Shown here: piece after piece, positions 14,093 through 26,000 of the stretch
Numbering within the stretch: position 1 is the stretch's first letter
Layout: each line of letters begins with the position of its first letter
NCBI GenBank assembly: GCA_022592435.1
Contig: JABYQS010000255.1
Location: forward strand, 1 to 42,618
From: Cerioporus squamosus
Lineage: Eukaryota; Basidiomycota; Agaricomycetes; Polyporales; Polyporaceae
Direction of reading: 5' to 3'
Length of the DNA stretch: 42,618 bases
Made by a program: the position numbers and the translations under genes
Notes under the pieces: generated by a model
What the model saw: only the letters and a program-made list of their open reading frames with translations
The model's database searches: none
Told to the model about the DNA's origin: nothing

Positions 14093-15023
14093 ATGCCCGC
14101 TCTTCCCCAAGGTATGAGCCTCTCCTCGCTATCTGTCGCATAGCTCACGCTCCGTCAGCGTTCTTGTCTCTTCCGGACACGGTCCCGTCATTCTCATCCC
14201 CCGACATCAAGCTCCCAGAACTCCGTAAGTGACCCTCCCGACGCACCTGGCAAGAGCCGCTCCTCCAGCTCTGAGATCTGAGCCCCGACCGTGTAGCCTC
14301 CCTCCAGCTCGCAGGCATCGACTGGGACAGGATCCGAGAGCTCTTCACAGGTGCATCCCGCCCAGCCCGCTCCGCTTTCTCGCTTCGCACTGACCGTCGT
14401 CGACCCGCTCCGGTATCCCTCCTGCGTACCATCTCATCCGCAGCGAGCTGCGGCGCAACCTCAGTCAAAGAGCACCCCGTCGTCAAATACATCTCCGTCG
14501 CCGCCGCCAACTGCAGCCACGCGACCGCGGCCTGGGTGCAGGAGCACCCGGAGGAGCTCAAGAACGTCGGCCTCGTATTCGTCACGGTCGTCGTGCTGAG
14601 CATCACGCTCTACGCCCTCTGTCCAGCCATCTTGGCCGTCGTCAATGCTATCATCAGCCTCGTCCAGGGGGTGCTGCAGCTCCTCTGCACTCTCCTCCTA
14701 TACCTTATCAAGCCAGTAGTCCTCGGTGCGTGTCTGACTGAGTCCGTGCGGACCACTCTCCTGAAGTCAGACCGCCTTCAGTCGGCAAGGCTATCCTCGT
14801 TGCAATCCTCAAACTTTTGGGCTTCACAGCCCAGGGCGTCAGGCTCGGTGCGTTCCGTCTCGTCCCATATGTCGTTTCCTTCGCCGTCGCACAGGTGCTG
14901 ACCAGAGCTGCGCGCTATGTCCTAGGCTCGATTGCGGCGGCCTCGCAATCTGCGTTCTACGGGGCGTTCACGCGTGGTATTTTCTCGATATTCCAAGCTG
15001 CGGGTGCGCTCCTCCATGTTTGA
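14093..15023 (+). CDS. ISG12/IFI6-like small membrane protein
   Basis: Six exons (14093-14111, 14159-14224, 14297-14350, 14444-14725, 14782-14847, 14926-15023) sum to 585 nt, 194 residues. Residues ~85-140 form long hydrophobic segments. The C-terminus reads LGFTAQGVRLGSIAAASQSA then FYGAFTRGIFSIFQAAGA. This is the Gly/Ala-rich signature of the interferon-induced 6-16 (IFI6/IFI27/ISG12) family, which in animals sits in mitochondrial or ER membranes. The last intron (14848-14925, GTGCGT, CTGACC branch, CCTAG) is 78 nt and contains no in-frame stop, so retention would insert 26 residues into the signature. Fungal function is unknown. The short first exon encodes MPALPQ. Confidence 0.75.
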
Positions 15024-15229
15024 AGGATATACCAGACGAGTACGGACGAGTAGCTAGCATACAAGCGACGTTGCCCATTTCATACTCTTTCCAAATACTT
15101 CCTCTGTTTGTCTGCATACACACGAGAACCTGTAACACGTACTCCGAGATTATACACGACTGCATACACCCGGACTTCAGTCGCGTACCCTACACAGAAC
15201 AACGGCAGCCTGCGAGTCCAACCACGCAC
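15024..15229. other. Convergent 3' intergenic gap
   Basis: Only ~200 bp separates the stop codons of the ISG12-like gene and the F-box gene, so their 3' UTRs probably meet or overlap. Confidence 0.6.
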
Positions 15230-17343
15230 TCACCAGCCCTGCGTAGGCGCACCAGCCGCAAAGTCAAACACCGCGACCCTCGTATGCCTCGAATAACTAA
15301 CACACAGCCGCCCAATCGTCTCATCCCACGCGATCGCCGACACCCCCTCCAGATCTTCTCCCGCAAGCTCGAACCGCGCGACCTTCACATCTCCAGCCGG
15401 CTCGCACTCCCCGTCGTCGCTCTGACTCTCCGCGTCCGCGTCCGAGTCAACCTCATCCCCGTCGACGTCCATGCGCACATTATCGGTACGTCTCCCATCC
15501 CCAACCCCATCTTCATACCCGAGCAGAACCCGATCCCGCAGTCCCCGAACCATGCTTATCCGGAACGAGTGCAGCCCCGTCCCCGTCCCCGCCCCCGTCC
15601 CCACCTGGCGCCTCGGAACGCTGCACACAAGCGGGCGCGTCGACCCCAGCAACACCCGGTCCTCAAACACCTCCCCGAGCTCCAACACCCCGTCCTCCAG
15701 CCGCTCGATCGGCATGAACGCCTCCTCCTCGTCCAGCACGTACCTCCAGCCATACGCGGGGCCGGTCGAGGGCACGGGGAACGGCCGCACGAGGTCCCAC
15801 GCGACCCCGTACGAGAACTTCGCGCTCGCGAAGACGACGACGGGCTTCGCGCACACGTTGCCCACCAGCGACGGAGAAGGCCCAGGCCCGAACCCGGGGT
15901 CCGAGAGCCAGACTCTGTGCCAGTAGTTCCCCCGCGAGTCGTGCACGGCGCTGCGGGAGGCTGCACTGCGCGTGACGGTCGCTCCCGGGGCATGGACGAT
16001 GTCGTAGAGCTCCGCAAAGTAGTACGGGCCGAGCTCTTGGAGGTCCGCGAGCTGGTCCGGATCCATGCCCGCCGGGCTCGCGCGGCGGACGACGAGGAAC
16101 TGGTTCTGCGGCGGAATAATCATGAACGCCATGATCGACTGAACCTGCACGAGAAGGACACCCCATAGTCAGCGATGATGCCATAGCTGCATAGCACGCA
16201 GAGGACGGAACGCTCACCAGGCCCTGGTAGTCCGGCTGCGGGGCACAAACCATGATAGTCCCCGCCCCGCCATCGAGGTTCTTGTACACGACGCAGTCCG
16301 CGTCCGGCCCATGCTTCAGCACGGCCAGGAGCGGCGCCCCGCGCACGCCGTCCGCGACCACAGGGCCGCTCATGCGCGAGCGCGACGTGATCTCCGCCAG
16401 CACCCGGAACGGCCTGCGCCCCGCCGTGCCCGCGCCCGCGCCCTCCCCCTCCATACGCATCGCGCGCACGCGCAGCCGCACGGGGCACAGCGGGCGCGCG
16501 TCGTCGCACACCGTCTCCAGCGCGTCCAGCGGCGCGAAGATCGCCGCGCACTCGTACATGAGCACGCGCCGCCACTGCGGGTGGTCCCACTCGGGCGGCA
16601 CGCCGTTGATGTCCCCGTACCGCTGCGCGAAGTGCGGCTTCCGGAAGTCGCGGCGCACGTACGCGACGACGATCCCGGGCTGCCCGCGGAAGGACATGTA
16701 CTTTGCGCACAGGTGGAACGCTTTCGAGGGCACGTCGTAGCGCGCGACGGGGAAGCCGAGGCGGTGCGCGAAGTCGGTCGTATAGAGGTCGAGGGCGAAG
16801 CGCGTCCGGGACGCGTCGGTCACGGATGCGACGAGGTACTGGCCCCCAGGGAGAAGGGCCAGGTCGAGGACGGTGCGCCCTGCGTCGATCTCCCATCGAC
16901 GCAAGGGCCGCACGACGCGGCTGTCCCACCGGTCCTGCAGAGACACTGCGCGGGTGAGGAGTCGCTCGGCTTCGGCGGCGCTGAGGTTGGATAGGGAGTA
17001 CTTGAACGACGGCGGGACGGGTGGGAGGTGGTGCTGGGCACGCATGAGGATGCGCTTCCAGACGATGCTTTCGGTGGACAGGCGGCTGATCTGGAAGCTG
17101 GCCTACGACGCCACATGAGTCTGTGAGTGGTTCCACAGCTGGATGGTGTGAGAGAACTCACCAGTCGAAGGTTGATGATGTCTCGGACATCGAGCAGGGG
17201 AAGATATGGTCGACGAGTATATCGTTCGCGAGCCCTCGCATTGACACATTCAAGGGCCGCGGTTCCTGCTCGAGTGAGATGGCTGCGGTTCCATGTCCGC
17301 TGGCTGGCTCAGAAGTGTGAGGTTGGCTGGGCTGCTGACCCAT
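15230..17343 (-). pseudogene. F-box protein gene with one-base frameshift
   Basis: Exons 17343-17162, 17102-16218 (885 nt) and 16144-15230 (915 nt) are joined by two ordinary introns. Exons 2 and 3 are both multiples of three and read continuously as a large agaricomycete F-box protein (about 660 residues) with an acidic Asp-rich patch near the C-terminus (DVDGDEVDSDADAESQSDDG). Exon 1 is 182 nt, one short. It reads LANDILVDHIF, then the frame must shift to continue PLLDVRDIINLRL, the second half of the F-box. The break sits at a run of four G at 17197-17200 (four C on the coding strand). Either the allele is broken or the run was miscounted in sequencing. No alternative in-frame upstream ATG exists for the downstream frame. 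If intact, the protein would act as a Skp1-Cullin-F-box adaptor. Confidence 0.75.
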
Positions 17344-17504
17344 GGTGAGAGAGGTGGTGGGCGACAGATGTGGAGCAGAGGGAAATCTGCGCTCTCCGCT
17401 ATGGTGTCATTCGTGAAATACGCCGTGTTGTACTCGGCCTCTATACCGACGGAGAAGGTCGAGTACAAGGCCATCCCAGTCTGGCAAGCGCCTAACGTCG
17501 AATC

Positions 17505-17652
17505 GTATGGTGGGCGTATCCTAGTCTCGCCAGTCAGACGTTATAGGCGCGGTTCTGCCTCGTCCAAAACGGGAAGGAAAACGGGACAGAGACGAGACAG
17601 AACCATGCCTATAACGTCTGGTGACTTTGGTATAGGCGGGTGTGGGGTTCCG
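17505..17652. repeat. MITE-like inverted-repeat element, copy 1
   Basis: The arms CAGACGTTATAGGC (17535-17548) and GCCTATAACGTCTG (17607-17620) are perfect inverted repeats. Pairing continues inward through GGTTCTG-CTCGTC with one mismatch, making a stem of roughly 30 bp around a ~25 nt loop. The right shoulder (GTGACTTTGGTATAGGCGGG) matches, in inverse, the left shoulder of copy 2. No ORF. Outer limits are approximate. Confidence 0.6.
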
Positions 17653-17956
17653 TCACGCTCCACCTCGTGGCCCGCTTGACAGCGACCTTCTCTGCGACGG
17701 CTTCGCCGCCATGGACGGATATGGAAGCTACCCTGGCCGTGGCCGCTGGGGTGCAACGTCCCGTCTGTTGGCCTCTCATCATCCAGAAAAGTGGGCGGTA
17801 AATTACGTATGATAAGAGGGTGCATACATGCGCCCCCGCAGATCAACAACCGGCTTCAGTCCCTTTGAATGGCCAGGGGGATGCATCGCATCGCCGCGGC
17901 TCGAACCAGAGGTCGCGCGCAACAAGGCGTTCCGTAGTGACGTTCGTGACGAATGT

Positions 17957-18085
17957 CACTACCCCACACCCACCCGTACCAATCTCACCAGACGGTTAGG
18001 GCTAGGTCTTGTTCTGGGGGGTGTCCGTTCTCCTTCCCGTTTCGGCCACGCCCTAACCGTCTGGGAACGAGACTAGGCGTATCCG
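17957..18085. repeat. MITE-like inverted-repeat element, copy 2
   Basis: The arms CCAGACGGTTAGGGC (17988-18002) and GCCCTAACCGTCTGG (18050-18064) are a perfect 15-bp inverted repeat. The left flank ACCCCACACCCACCCGTACC resembles the inverse of the right flank of copy 1. The right flank (GAGACTAGGCGTATCC) resembles, in inverse, the left flank of copy 1. No ORF. Outer limits are approximate. Confidence 0.6.
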
Positions 18086-18584
18086 GCATCACCTGAGGAC
18101 CAGCTGTCTTGTATACTGTTACACTTCTCGGGCACCGTCTTGGACACCTCGACAGTTCGTTGTACAACTCTATATTCCGCCTGACGACCGACGAAAGAAT
18201 GTCAAGGGAGTGTGATTCGTGACATACCTGTGCTCGAGACTTCAGGGGTCGCAGATCGCGTGTGGCCCCCTACAGCGCTGCATCAGTGCTCAGTCTTACG
18301 GGTCCGTCCAGTAAAGAAGCTCAAGATCTGCATGGATGGCGGTCTGAGCCGTCGGTGAGAGAAAGCAGGTTCAAGTTCAAGGCCGCGGCACAGGACTCGG
18401 AGCAGTGCCACCGGGTAAGCCCGGCCGGACCACGTGGGGCATCAACCTATGGACGCTCGACTTGAACGCGTCGATTGTGCTGCAGCTCTGAGTTGTACTT
18501 ACTTGGCTTGAACCATCTCCTTGAAGTTCTGCTAGCGACCGGTTAGCCTGATACAAACGCACGGCGTCTTTGCTACTTCAAGTG

Positions 18585-21179
18585 ATGTCCGGTTCGTACG
18601 TCAAGCTGCCCTCGGAGGCTCACGAAGAACGACGAACCCTTCTCTCTGCAGGACGAGGCGCGTACTACAAGCAAATTTACGGAGGTGGAGGTAACAGAGG
18701 ACGCGGACGCGGTCGGGGAGGCTCCTTGGCAGCCAGCCGTGAGTCTCACGTAGCTCAAGATGGCTTCTCCGCCGGTGGAGACGGCAGCGCTCATCCTCCA
18801 AAGCGCCACCGATCAGGTAAGAAACAGTGCACTACTGAGGGCACCATACTCTACGTCGGAACATTGCTGACGGCGCACTTCAGACACCATGGTGCACGGA
18901 TCGGGCAGCGAGCTTCTGCGGATGGTCCGAGCCCTCGGTGGGAAACCTTACCCCGCATACCGCGATCTGCACGGTTCGTCCGTGACCCAACATTCGCCTT
19001 CAGATACACTGACTTCGTACAGGATCATGGAAGCTACAGGACTCGGTCCTCTTCATCGATCACATTCAAGCAGACCCCTACGCGCCGCCGAGTAAACTAC
19101 GCCTTCGAGTTCCTCACTCCATCGCCAATTTCCCCAGATCTGTGTTCTCCAATCGCATACGGTGCGCTCTATCCGTCTTGGAACCTTCATGAGTGCTGAC
19201 GAGTAGACAGCACGGTCGCCTTTTGCGACTACATCACGCGCCATGTTTGTTCCAGCATCGGCCAGCTCGGAAGCAAGGGCGCCGCTACTGCGGCCGACCG
19301 AACTCACAACGCGGGCTGGTCTAGCCCGAAAGGCGGTCGCATCACGGTCGATAGACCTGGACAACAAGTTCTTGAACGCACCTCCGTTCTTCTCTCTCCC
19401 GAAAGTCTCACAGAAGGAGACGAGGGTGGTATCGAGCTTCGCTTCTGCGCCAGCCTTCCTGCACAAGGTCGGTATGACGGAACCGCGTGCGTCCGCGAAC
19501 CACCCAATTGACGCAAATTTTGGATCATTTGTCGTCAGGGAGGACGATCATGGGAGACGCAGCGTACGAGCTCTTCTCGAGGACAATCCCGGCACTGGCG
19601 ACCAATCTGAAGTACGATGCATACAATCCCCAGCACATCAACGCATTCATCGACGGTATCGAGGATCAAGAGGACCTTCGCGGGCAAGTGACTGCATCCG
19701 GTAAGCATCCACCCCGGGCAGCTCCAATTTCGCGATATCGAGCGAAATTCATGCTGCAATGATTCCAGGACTTGTCGGTTTCGTACCGAACGGCGCAGTG
19801 CTCCCGCGCGGGAGTGGTGCGTCTGACACTCCCATGGCCGCGCACAGCGTCATTCCATTCGCGTCGCCTCAGAACCTGGAGCGGACGTTCGTGCTCCCGC
19901 ACAGAGGTGCCATCTCAGGGATGGGGATCCCGAAAGGCATCACGATGATCGCAGGTGGCGGCTTCCATGTACGCACCTCACATAAACCCCACCTTAGATG
20001 GCATCCACACGACTCACTTTCTTTCTGGTTGTGTTACAGGGTAAGTCGACACTCTTGGCAGCTCTAGCCCGGGGTTGTTACAACCACGTACCCGGAGGTG
20101 CGACTGTCGTCAATCCCGATACTCCGATATCTCATTGATGCGTCAACAGACGGCCGTGAATTCCTGGTCACATCCCCGAACATTGTGTCCATCCAAGGCG
20201 AAGACGGTCGGTCCATAACAAGCGTCGACATCTCTCCCTTCATCTCCGCCCTTCCCTCCGGAACCGCCACCACGTCTTTCTCCACCCAGGACGCGAGCGG
20301 AAGTACGTCAATGGCGGCGGGCGTCGTCGAAGCTCTCGAATGTGGGGCAGACACCCTGCTGTTCGACGAGGACACGTGTGCGACGAACTTCCTCATCCGG
20401 GATCGGAGGATGCAGAGACTCGTCTCTGCGGACCCCATCACTCCGCTCGTCTACAACGTCCGTGCCATGTTCAGAGATCATGGCGTCTCGTCCGTTCTGG
20501 TGATCGGCGGCTGTGGTACGTAGCCGTTGTTCCTGTGTGTGCGGACCCCCTGTTCAGAGCTGACGGTGCCCCAGGCGACTACTGCGATGTCGCAGATCTC
20601 GTGCTTGAGATGCGTAACTACAAGTGCTACGACATCACAGCCCTCGCAAAGCAGGTGGCGCAGGAGATACCCTCAGCAGTTTCCGAGCACGAAGGTCCGT
20701 TCCCGCTCCCTGCCACGCGTCGCTTTCTGACAACCCACATCCTCTCAGTCGCTACCTTCGGATCCGTTCGTCCTCGTTACCTCCAGACCGCCTCTCTCCC
20801 GCCTCCCGAGACGAAGATCTCAGTACGGAGACGCACGATGGTCGACATCTCGCGCCGTGACACGACGAGCCAAGAGCCGGAGGCCCTCGACCTCTCCGCC
20901 CTCATCCAGCTTGTGCACGACAGCCAGACTCGCGCCATCGTCGCAGCGCTCAAGCACATGCGCACCAAGTTCGGAGCCGCGAGCGGGTCCTTGCTAGAGA
21001 TGTTGCACGCTCTCGACGCCGTGCTGGACGAAGGGGGGTTAGACGCTCTCGTTGCAAGGGACAGGATTGACGGCTTTCTGGCGAGGCCGAGGTCAGTCGA
21101 GGTCGGTATGGCGATCAATAGGCTGGTGCGTGACCACATTGTTTCGCGTCTGCGTGCAACACACTCAAGGACCGTATGA
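18585..21179 (+). CDS. ABC-class P-loop ATPase (PF09818/COG3044-like)
   Basis: The ATG at 18585 opens a multi-exon gene. The N-terminus (MSGSYVKLPSEAHEERRTLL) leads into an RGG-type run (RGRGRGRGG). Then comes the conserved family block LRMVRALGGKPYPAYRDLHG, SWKLQDSVLFIDHIQADPYA and a region containing NLKYDAYNPQHINAFIDGIE. The Walker A region reads GGGFHGKSTLL; an intron (19969 to about 20039) splits it between GGGFH and GKST. Walker B is DTLLFDEDTCATNFLIRD, and SVLVIGGCGDYCDVAD follows. These features place it in the stand-alone predicted ABC-class ATPase family, found across bacteria and fungi and of unknown cellular role. The RGG tract suggests nucleic-acid binding, which is an inference. 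The donor after RDLHG is GTTCGT, a non-preferred form. Confidence 0.85.
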
Positions 21180-21329
21180 TGGCACAGCGTACCGTTCTCT
21201 TCGAGTATCATACACGTGGATGAATGCAATAAACGCTCCTGGTACCAGCAATCCGACGTCGTGCACTGATAAGGCACGCAATCCTTCAGCTCATGCACAC
21301 CCAGGTATTCGCCCCCTCCGGCATACAAC

Positions 21330-22446
21330 TCAGGCCCTATACTCTCCTCCGGTATGCGCGAAGAACAACCCGTTGTCGGACGGCTCCAGGGCATCGATGA
21401 CCTTCAACTGAGCAGAGACGGATTCCTCTGGGGTCTCCATCTCTATCGAGACACCTTGCTTCTTCATATCCTCGGATGCCCCAACGACAAGGTCATGTAT
21501 CTCGGGGGCCCCTACAGCGAACGCCAATCAACATCAGCCTATCGCATCGCACGATGTGAACGAAGAACGACGCTTACCATTCTCGCCCATCGTTCCAGAG
21601 GTATCAACCAGGCCCGGGCTCATCGAGATCACGACGAAGCCCTCGTCCTGGAGCTTCAAGGCATACTTGGTCGTCGCGACGAGCGCAGCAGCCTTCGTCA
21701 TACCGTACGCGGTCATGTTCGCGATGCCGGCCTTCCGCACGAACGTCGGGTCGGCGCCCGCTGTGCTGATGACGACGATCCTCTTCGTGGGTGCCGCGCG
21801 TAGGAGGGGCAAGAAGGCGGAGATGCTGTGGATGACGCCGAGTGCGTTGATCTTGTACTAAGAGACATTCGGATGAGCTCGGGGTTTAGTAGACGTCATC
21901 TCCGGAGAGCACTTACCGAGGTTATGAAGTCGGCATCCAGCTCATCCATATTTGCGCTGTGATGGAAGTGTTAGCCGATCCCTCTCGGTGTCGCAAATTC
22001 TGGACACGCACTAGTCGTCAAAGCCCCTCATGACAGGGCCCGGCTCCATGCGTGCGGCATTGTGGATCAGATAGTCGAGCTTCCCGCCAGTCACTTCCGA
22101 GACTTGTTTCGCAGCTTTCTGTGAGTGAGAAGAGGAGTTTATTAGCAATTCCGGGGGGCATACAGCTTGGCGACTAGGGTGACGCACCTGCAGGGATGGA
22201 TAGTCGGTCACATCGGCCTCGAGGACGTGAACATTCTTCAGACCCTTTGTGGCAGCTTGCAAGTGAGTAGACTTGGCCGCGTTGCGCACGACCGCGAACA
22301 CAATGCTGTTCGGTCTCGCTGCCTGAACAAGAAGATAAACCAATCAGTGACATGGTCGCTCTAGCACCAACCGACCGACTCACCAGCTGACGGACGTATT
22401 CGAGGCCTATGCCTCTGGATGCTCCGACAATAGCGTAGGACGTCAT
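21330..22446 (-). CDS. Short-chain dehydrogenase/reductase
   Basis: Spliced product of about 265 residues starting at ATG 22446 (MTSYAIVGASRGIGLEYVRQ). The cofactor loop GASRGIG is at residues ~8-14. ADVTDYPSL is the Asp that contacts the adenine, IHNAA is the NNAG equivalent, VVISTAGA carries the catalytic Ser, and YGMTK is the Y-x3-K pair. The order matches classical SDRs, nearest in style to the sniffer/carbonyl-reductase-like group, which use NAD(P)H to reduce small carbonyls. The true substrate cannot be read from sequence. There are at least five short introns; the last exon ends GGEYRA-stop at 21330. Confidence 0.85.
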
Positions 22447-23002
22447 AGGTGGAACGAAGAGGATGCTAGAGGACTGTCTTATGACTTATTACTTACTTGC
22501 AAGCCGTCGACGCGGTCATATATACTGGGCGGCGAGCCGCAGCGTACTGCGACGTTGTCGACGAAGTGCCACGGCAGACGTACGTACCCTGCACGGCACG
22601 GGCGCACGCGGCTGTCCAAAGTGCGGTCGGGAACAAGGATGGTCGGTGCCCTGAGTGTTATATCCCGACCGGTAGTCGGAACCCAAAGTGGGGCGAGAAG
22701 GCGTAGGAAAACCTGCCAGCCCGAAAGGTACCCGTCGCATGTGGCTAGGCGTCCTGGGCACGGGGTCACACTGCCATGTCCATCGTCAGTGAAGGAAATA
22801 CGATAGATTGACGGACGATACAATGCGTGGGGATGACGTTGCAGGTTCTGGATATGCGCGGTGTGAGAGCATGTGCAACAAAACAGAGAAAATACAAGAA
22901 TGCGATGTCCAGTGTCCAGTGAAAGCACTGTAGGAAGGAACGACATAAGGAGATGTAGTATCGATACATTCTGAGGACTTCGAACGGTCCAGCCGTCTAG
23001 GT
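22447..23002. other. Intergenic, no gene supported
   Basis: About 560 bp between the start of the dehydrogenase and the stop of the deubiquitinase gene, both on the minus strand. It should contain the dehydrogenase promoter and the deubiquitinase 3' UTR. Confidence 0.5.
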
Positions 23003-26000
23003 TCACGTTGCCTCCTCCAGATCCATATCCGGTTTGAACCGGTGCACCGTGTCGATCGCGTCGCACCCTTTCCGCACGAAGACCAGCTGGGTACGAGAGA
23101 ACGCATTAGTTGAGAATCCAGGCAGCTGTGTCAACACCATTGAGACTCACCATGTACGGGTTCGCCGTTGACCCAGTGGTATCCGCAAGCACCTCATCCT
23201 TGCTGACCGCGCTCACGTCCGAGTCGTTGTACTTGAACCAAGAATCAGGATGCTCCGGGAGATTGCGCGAGTAGAAGAAGTAGTGTCCCCATGACGGCGA
23301 CGACCCGCGGTGGATGAAGACCGAAGTGAGCTCGTACGCCGCCGAGGTTTCGTCCTTCCAGATGTCCTCGATCTGCGCCTTCAGCTGCGTCGTCTTCTCA
23401 CGTTCGATGCGCAACTGCTCCTTGATGAGCGCCTCCTCGCTGCGTAGTGATGAAAGGAAGGCCGCGTCGGAGGGAAGGTCGAGGGTCGTCTGCTTTGACA
23501 GGAAGTCTGCTACGTTCGCGAACGCGGGCGCGAACGGTGCGTGCTATATGAGATGTGAGCAAGAACTCAACCTATGATCCACTGCTACGCACCTTGCCCT
23601 GCGTCAACCGCTGGACCCGTTCCCGCGCGGCATTCAGCTCAGCGAGAAGAACTTTGGACCGCGCCTTCTTCTCCGGGTTGGCGCTATCGAGGAACCGATC
23701 CATGTAGATCGTCTCCCCAAACTTGACGTACGCTTGCGACTTGTACGCCTGTTGCGTCTCCCGGTTGAACTGCACTCGCTACCAGGTTGTATGGGTCATT
23801 AGGCCATGTATCGACCAGCGGAGTCACCGGTCTTACCTGAAGCTGGATCTGCAACAGCGGCGGGAGGTCGACCAAAGACACCTCCATGCGCTTCTTGATT
23901 CCGCCGATGTCCACGACGTCGTCAAAGTACCGCGCCAGCCCGTCGTACAAGTCGAAGCCCTCGTCCGCCACATTAACGTGAAGATGCGAGAAGAGGTCCT
24001 CTTTCTCGTGTATCGATGACTGATGCCGGGCGTCGTCGTTGGGTGAGAGCGCGATGAGACGTTGCCGCTTCTTGCCGTAAAACAACCTGCACACACATCG
24101 ATTACTTTCCACGCGTCCTGAGCTACACAACGAAGGGACGTACCTCTTGACCGGACTTGTCTTATCGTCATCCGAGGTGGCCATACCTTGGAAATCCAGC
24201 AGCGCAGTTTCAATCTGGAACATGCAGTTGTCCATGCACTCTGAGACGTCGTGTTGCCGCCCTGCGGATCAGAAGCAACAAACCCCATCAGCACCATCAT
24301 CTAGACCAACACCCACAAGCACACAGCCACCTACCAAACATCATAACCGAATCATCCGTCTGCCGAGCCTTCCTGGGCGGCAACGGCGGCGGCGCCTTCG
24401 CGACCTGCGACTCATCCTTCATCTCTACGTCCGCATCTTCTGCCGGCCTCTTCGCAGTCGCCACAGAAGAGGACGACGACGAAGCGATCGCCTCCTCGAT
24501 GAAGGAAGCTGCTTCTTGTCCTTTGGAACTCGCCACGCTCTCCGTAGTCGGCGGCGAGCTCCTCGGACTCATCGACATCGCGTGCGACTGGACGTCGACG
24601 TCCATCGCGCTGTCTGCGTCTCGTGGGCGCTTGCCAAGCACGCTGCCGGTGGGGCTCTTCGGGCTCTGGAGGGGCGACGCCGAGCGGTCGAACGCCGGCA
24701 AGGCAGCCACGGCCATATCGTCAACGAGCGTCGCATCAGTATCGTTCGAGGAGTCGGTGCCTGCCTTGTCCGCTTCGACCTCGTCCTCTTCCTCATCCTG
24801 CGAGGTCACCAGCGCCAGCTTGGCGAGTTCGACCGCCGGAGTAACTGCAGGGTTCTCACACATCTGCATGTTCCAGAATAAGTCCGCGAGGAGCGCGACG
24901 ACTGCAAACGGAAGGTCAGGCCATGCTCAATGGGAGAACCGAAGGAAAGACGTACATTTCTTAGAGCGCATGATCTCGCGACGAGTCACAAGACGCCCAC
25001 CGACACGATGCCGCCTGAGCTCCTCGTCCGTGAACTTGCTCTTGTCCAGGGACTTCGTGTCCGCTGTTGCCAGCTGAGCAATTGCCTCGCGAAGATCCTT
25101 GATGGTGTAGAAGTACTGCGATAGAGGTGAGTTAAAGTGGCAGACGACAAAGCAAACGCGTACCTGCAGCAGCGAGTTGAGGTAGCAGGTGTTACCAAGC
25201 TGGTTCAAGCCTCTTGGCATATCGGGGGTGGCGTTCACAACCGTTCCATCTCCAGCTAGACGAAGCTGTCAGGTCAAGCACTGGCAAGCATCCCGAGATT
25301 TGCACTCACGGTCAGTGCCAGTAGCAAGGAACTGCCGCAGCCGGTCACTGTTCGTGACCTCGGCAATGACGCTCAGAGCCTCGCGCATCCGTTCAGCCTG
25401 ACTCGGCTGGTCCTCGACCTATAAATGCATAAGCACTACGACCGAAGCACTCGGGCTGTCTCGCACTTACCCGCATCGAGTAGACGGTGAGCAATATCCC
25501 CTCCTCAACATCCTTCGGCACCTCCAGGGTGGAATACGCCGTCTCAGGCGACATCCCGGTCCCCTTCTCCTCGCTCCAGATCTTCAATAAAGCCTTGCTG
25601 CCTCGGGCCTCCGCGATAATCTTCAGCGCGTCGTTCAGCGTCGCTCGCCGGGTGTGCGCATCACTCCGCTGCCACGCCCGCTGCCTCGCACTCCGCCACG
25701 CACGCGCAATGAACTCATCATCGACATCGGCGTCCAGTTCCACCCCAAGCTCCGACTCCCGTCCGAAACCGAGCGTGCTGGCAGCGGCCGCATAGTCTTC
25801 CGGGGTGAAGCGGCACCGCTCGCGCTCCTCGATGATGAGCTTCTGCAGCTCTTCCGGGACGTCAACGCGGCGGTTAACCATCGCATTGACAATCGTGATC
25901 AGGTGCGCAAAGTATATCATCGTGTGCTCAGGGTCACAGCGGCACTGCGCGAGGTAGGCGAACGCAAGCCGTTCTGCGAATGCAGTCAGACACAGACAAC

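Larger units (their letters stand above)
17344..18584. other. Intergenic with inverted-repeat elements
   Basis: No protein-coding gene is supported. Two related inverted-repeat elements lie here (entered separately). The remainder, 18070-18584, should hold the promoter of the ATPase gene. Confidence 0.6.

Noticed and set aside
15020..16168. 382-codon plus-strand ORF, Pro/Arg-rich
   Set aside because: It is an antisense shadow of F-box exon 3, whose frame is continuous and protein-like.
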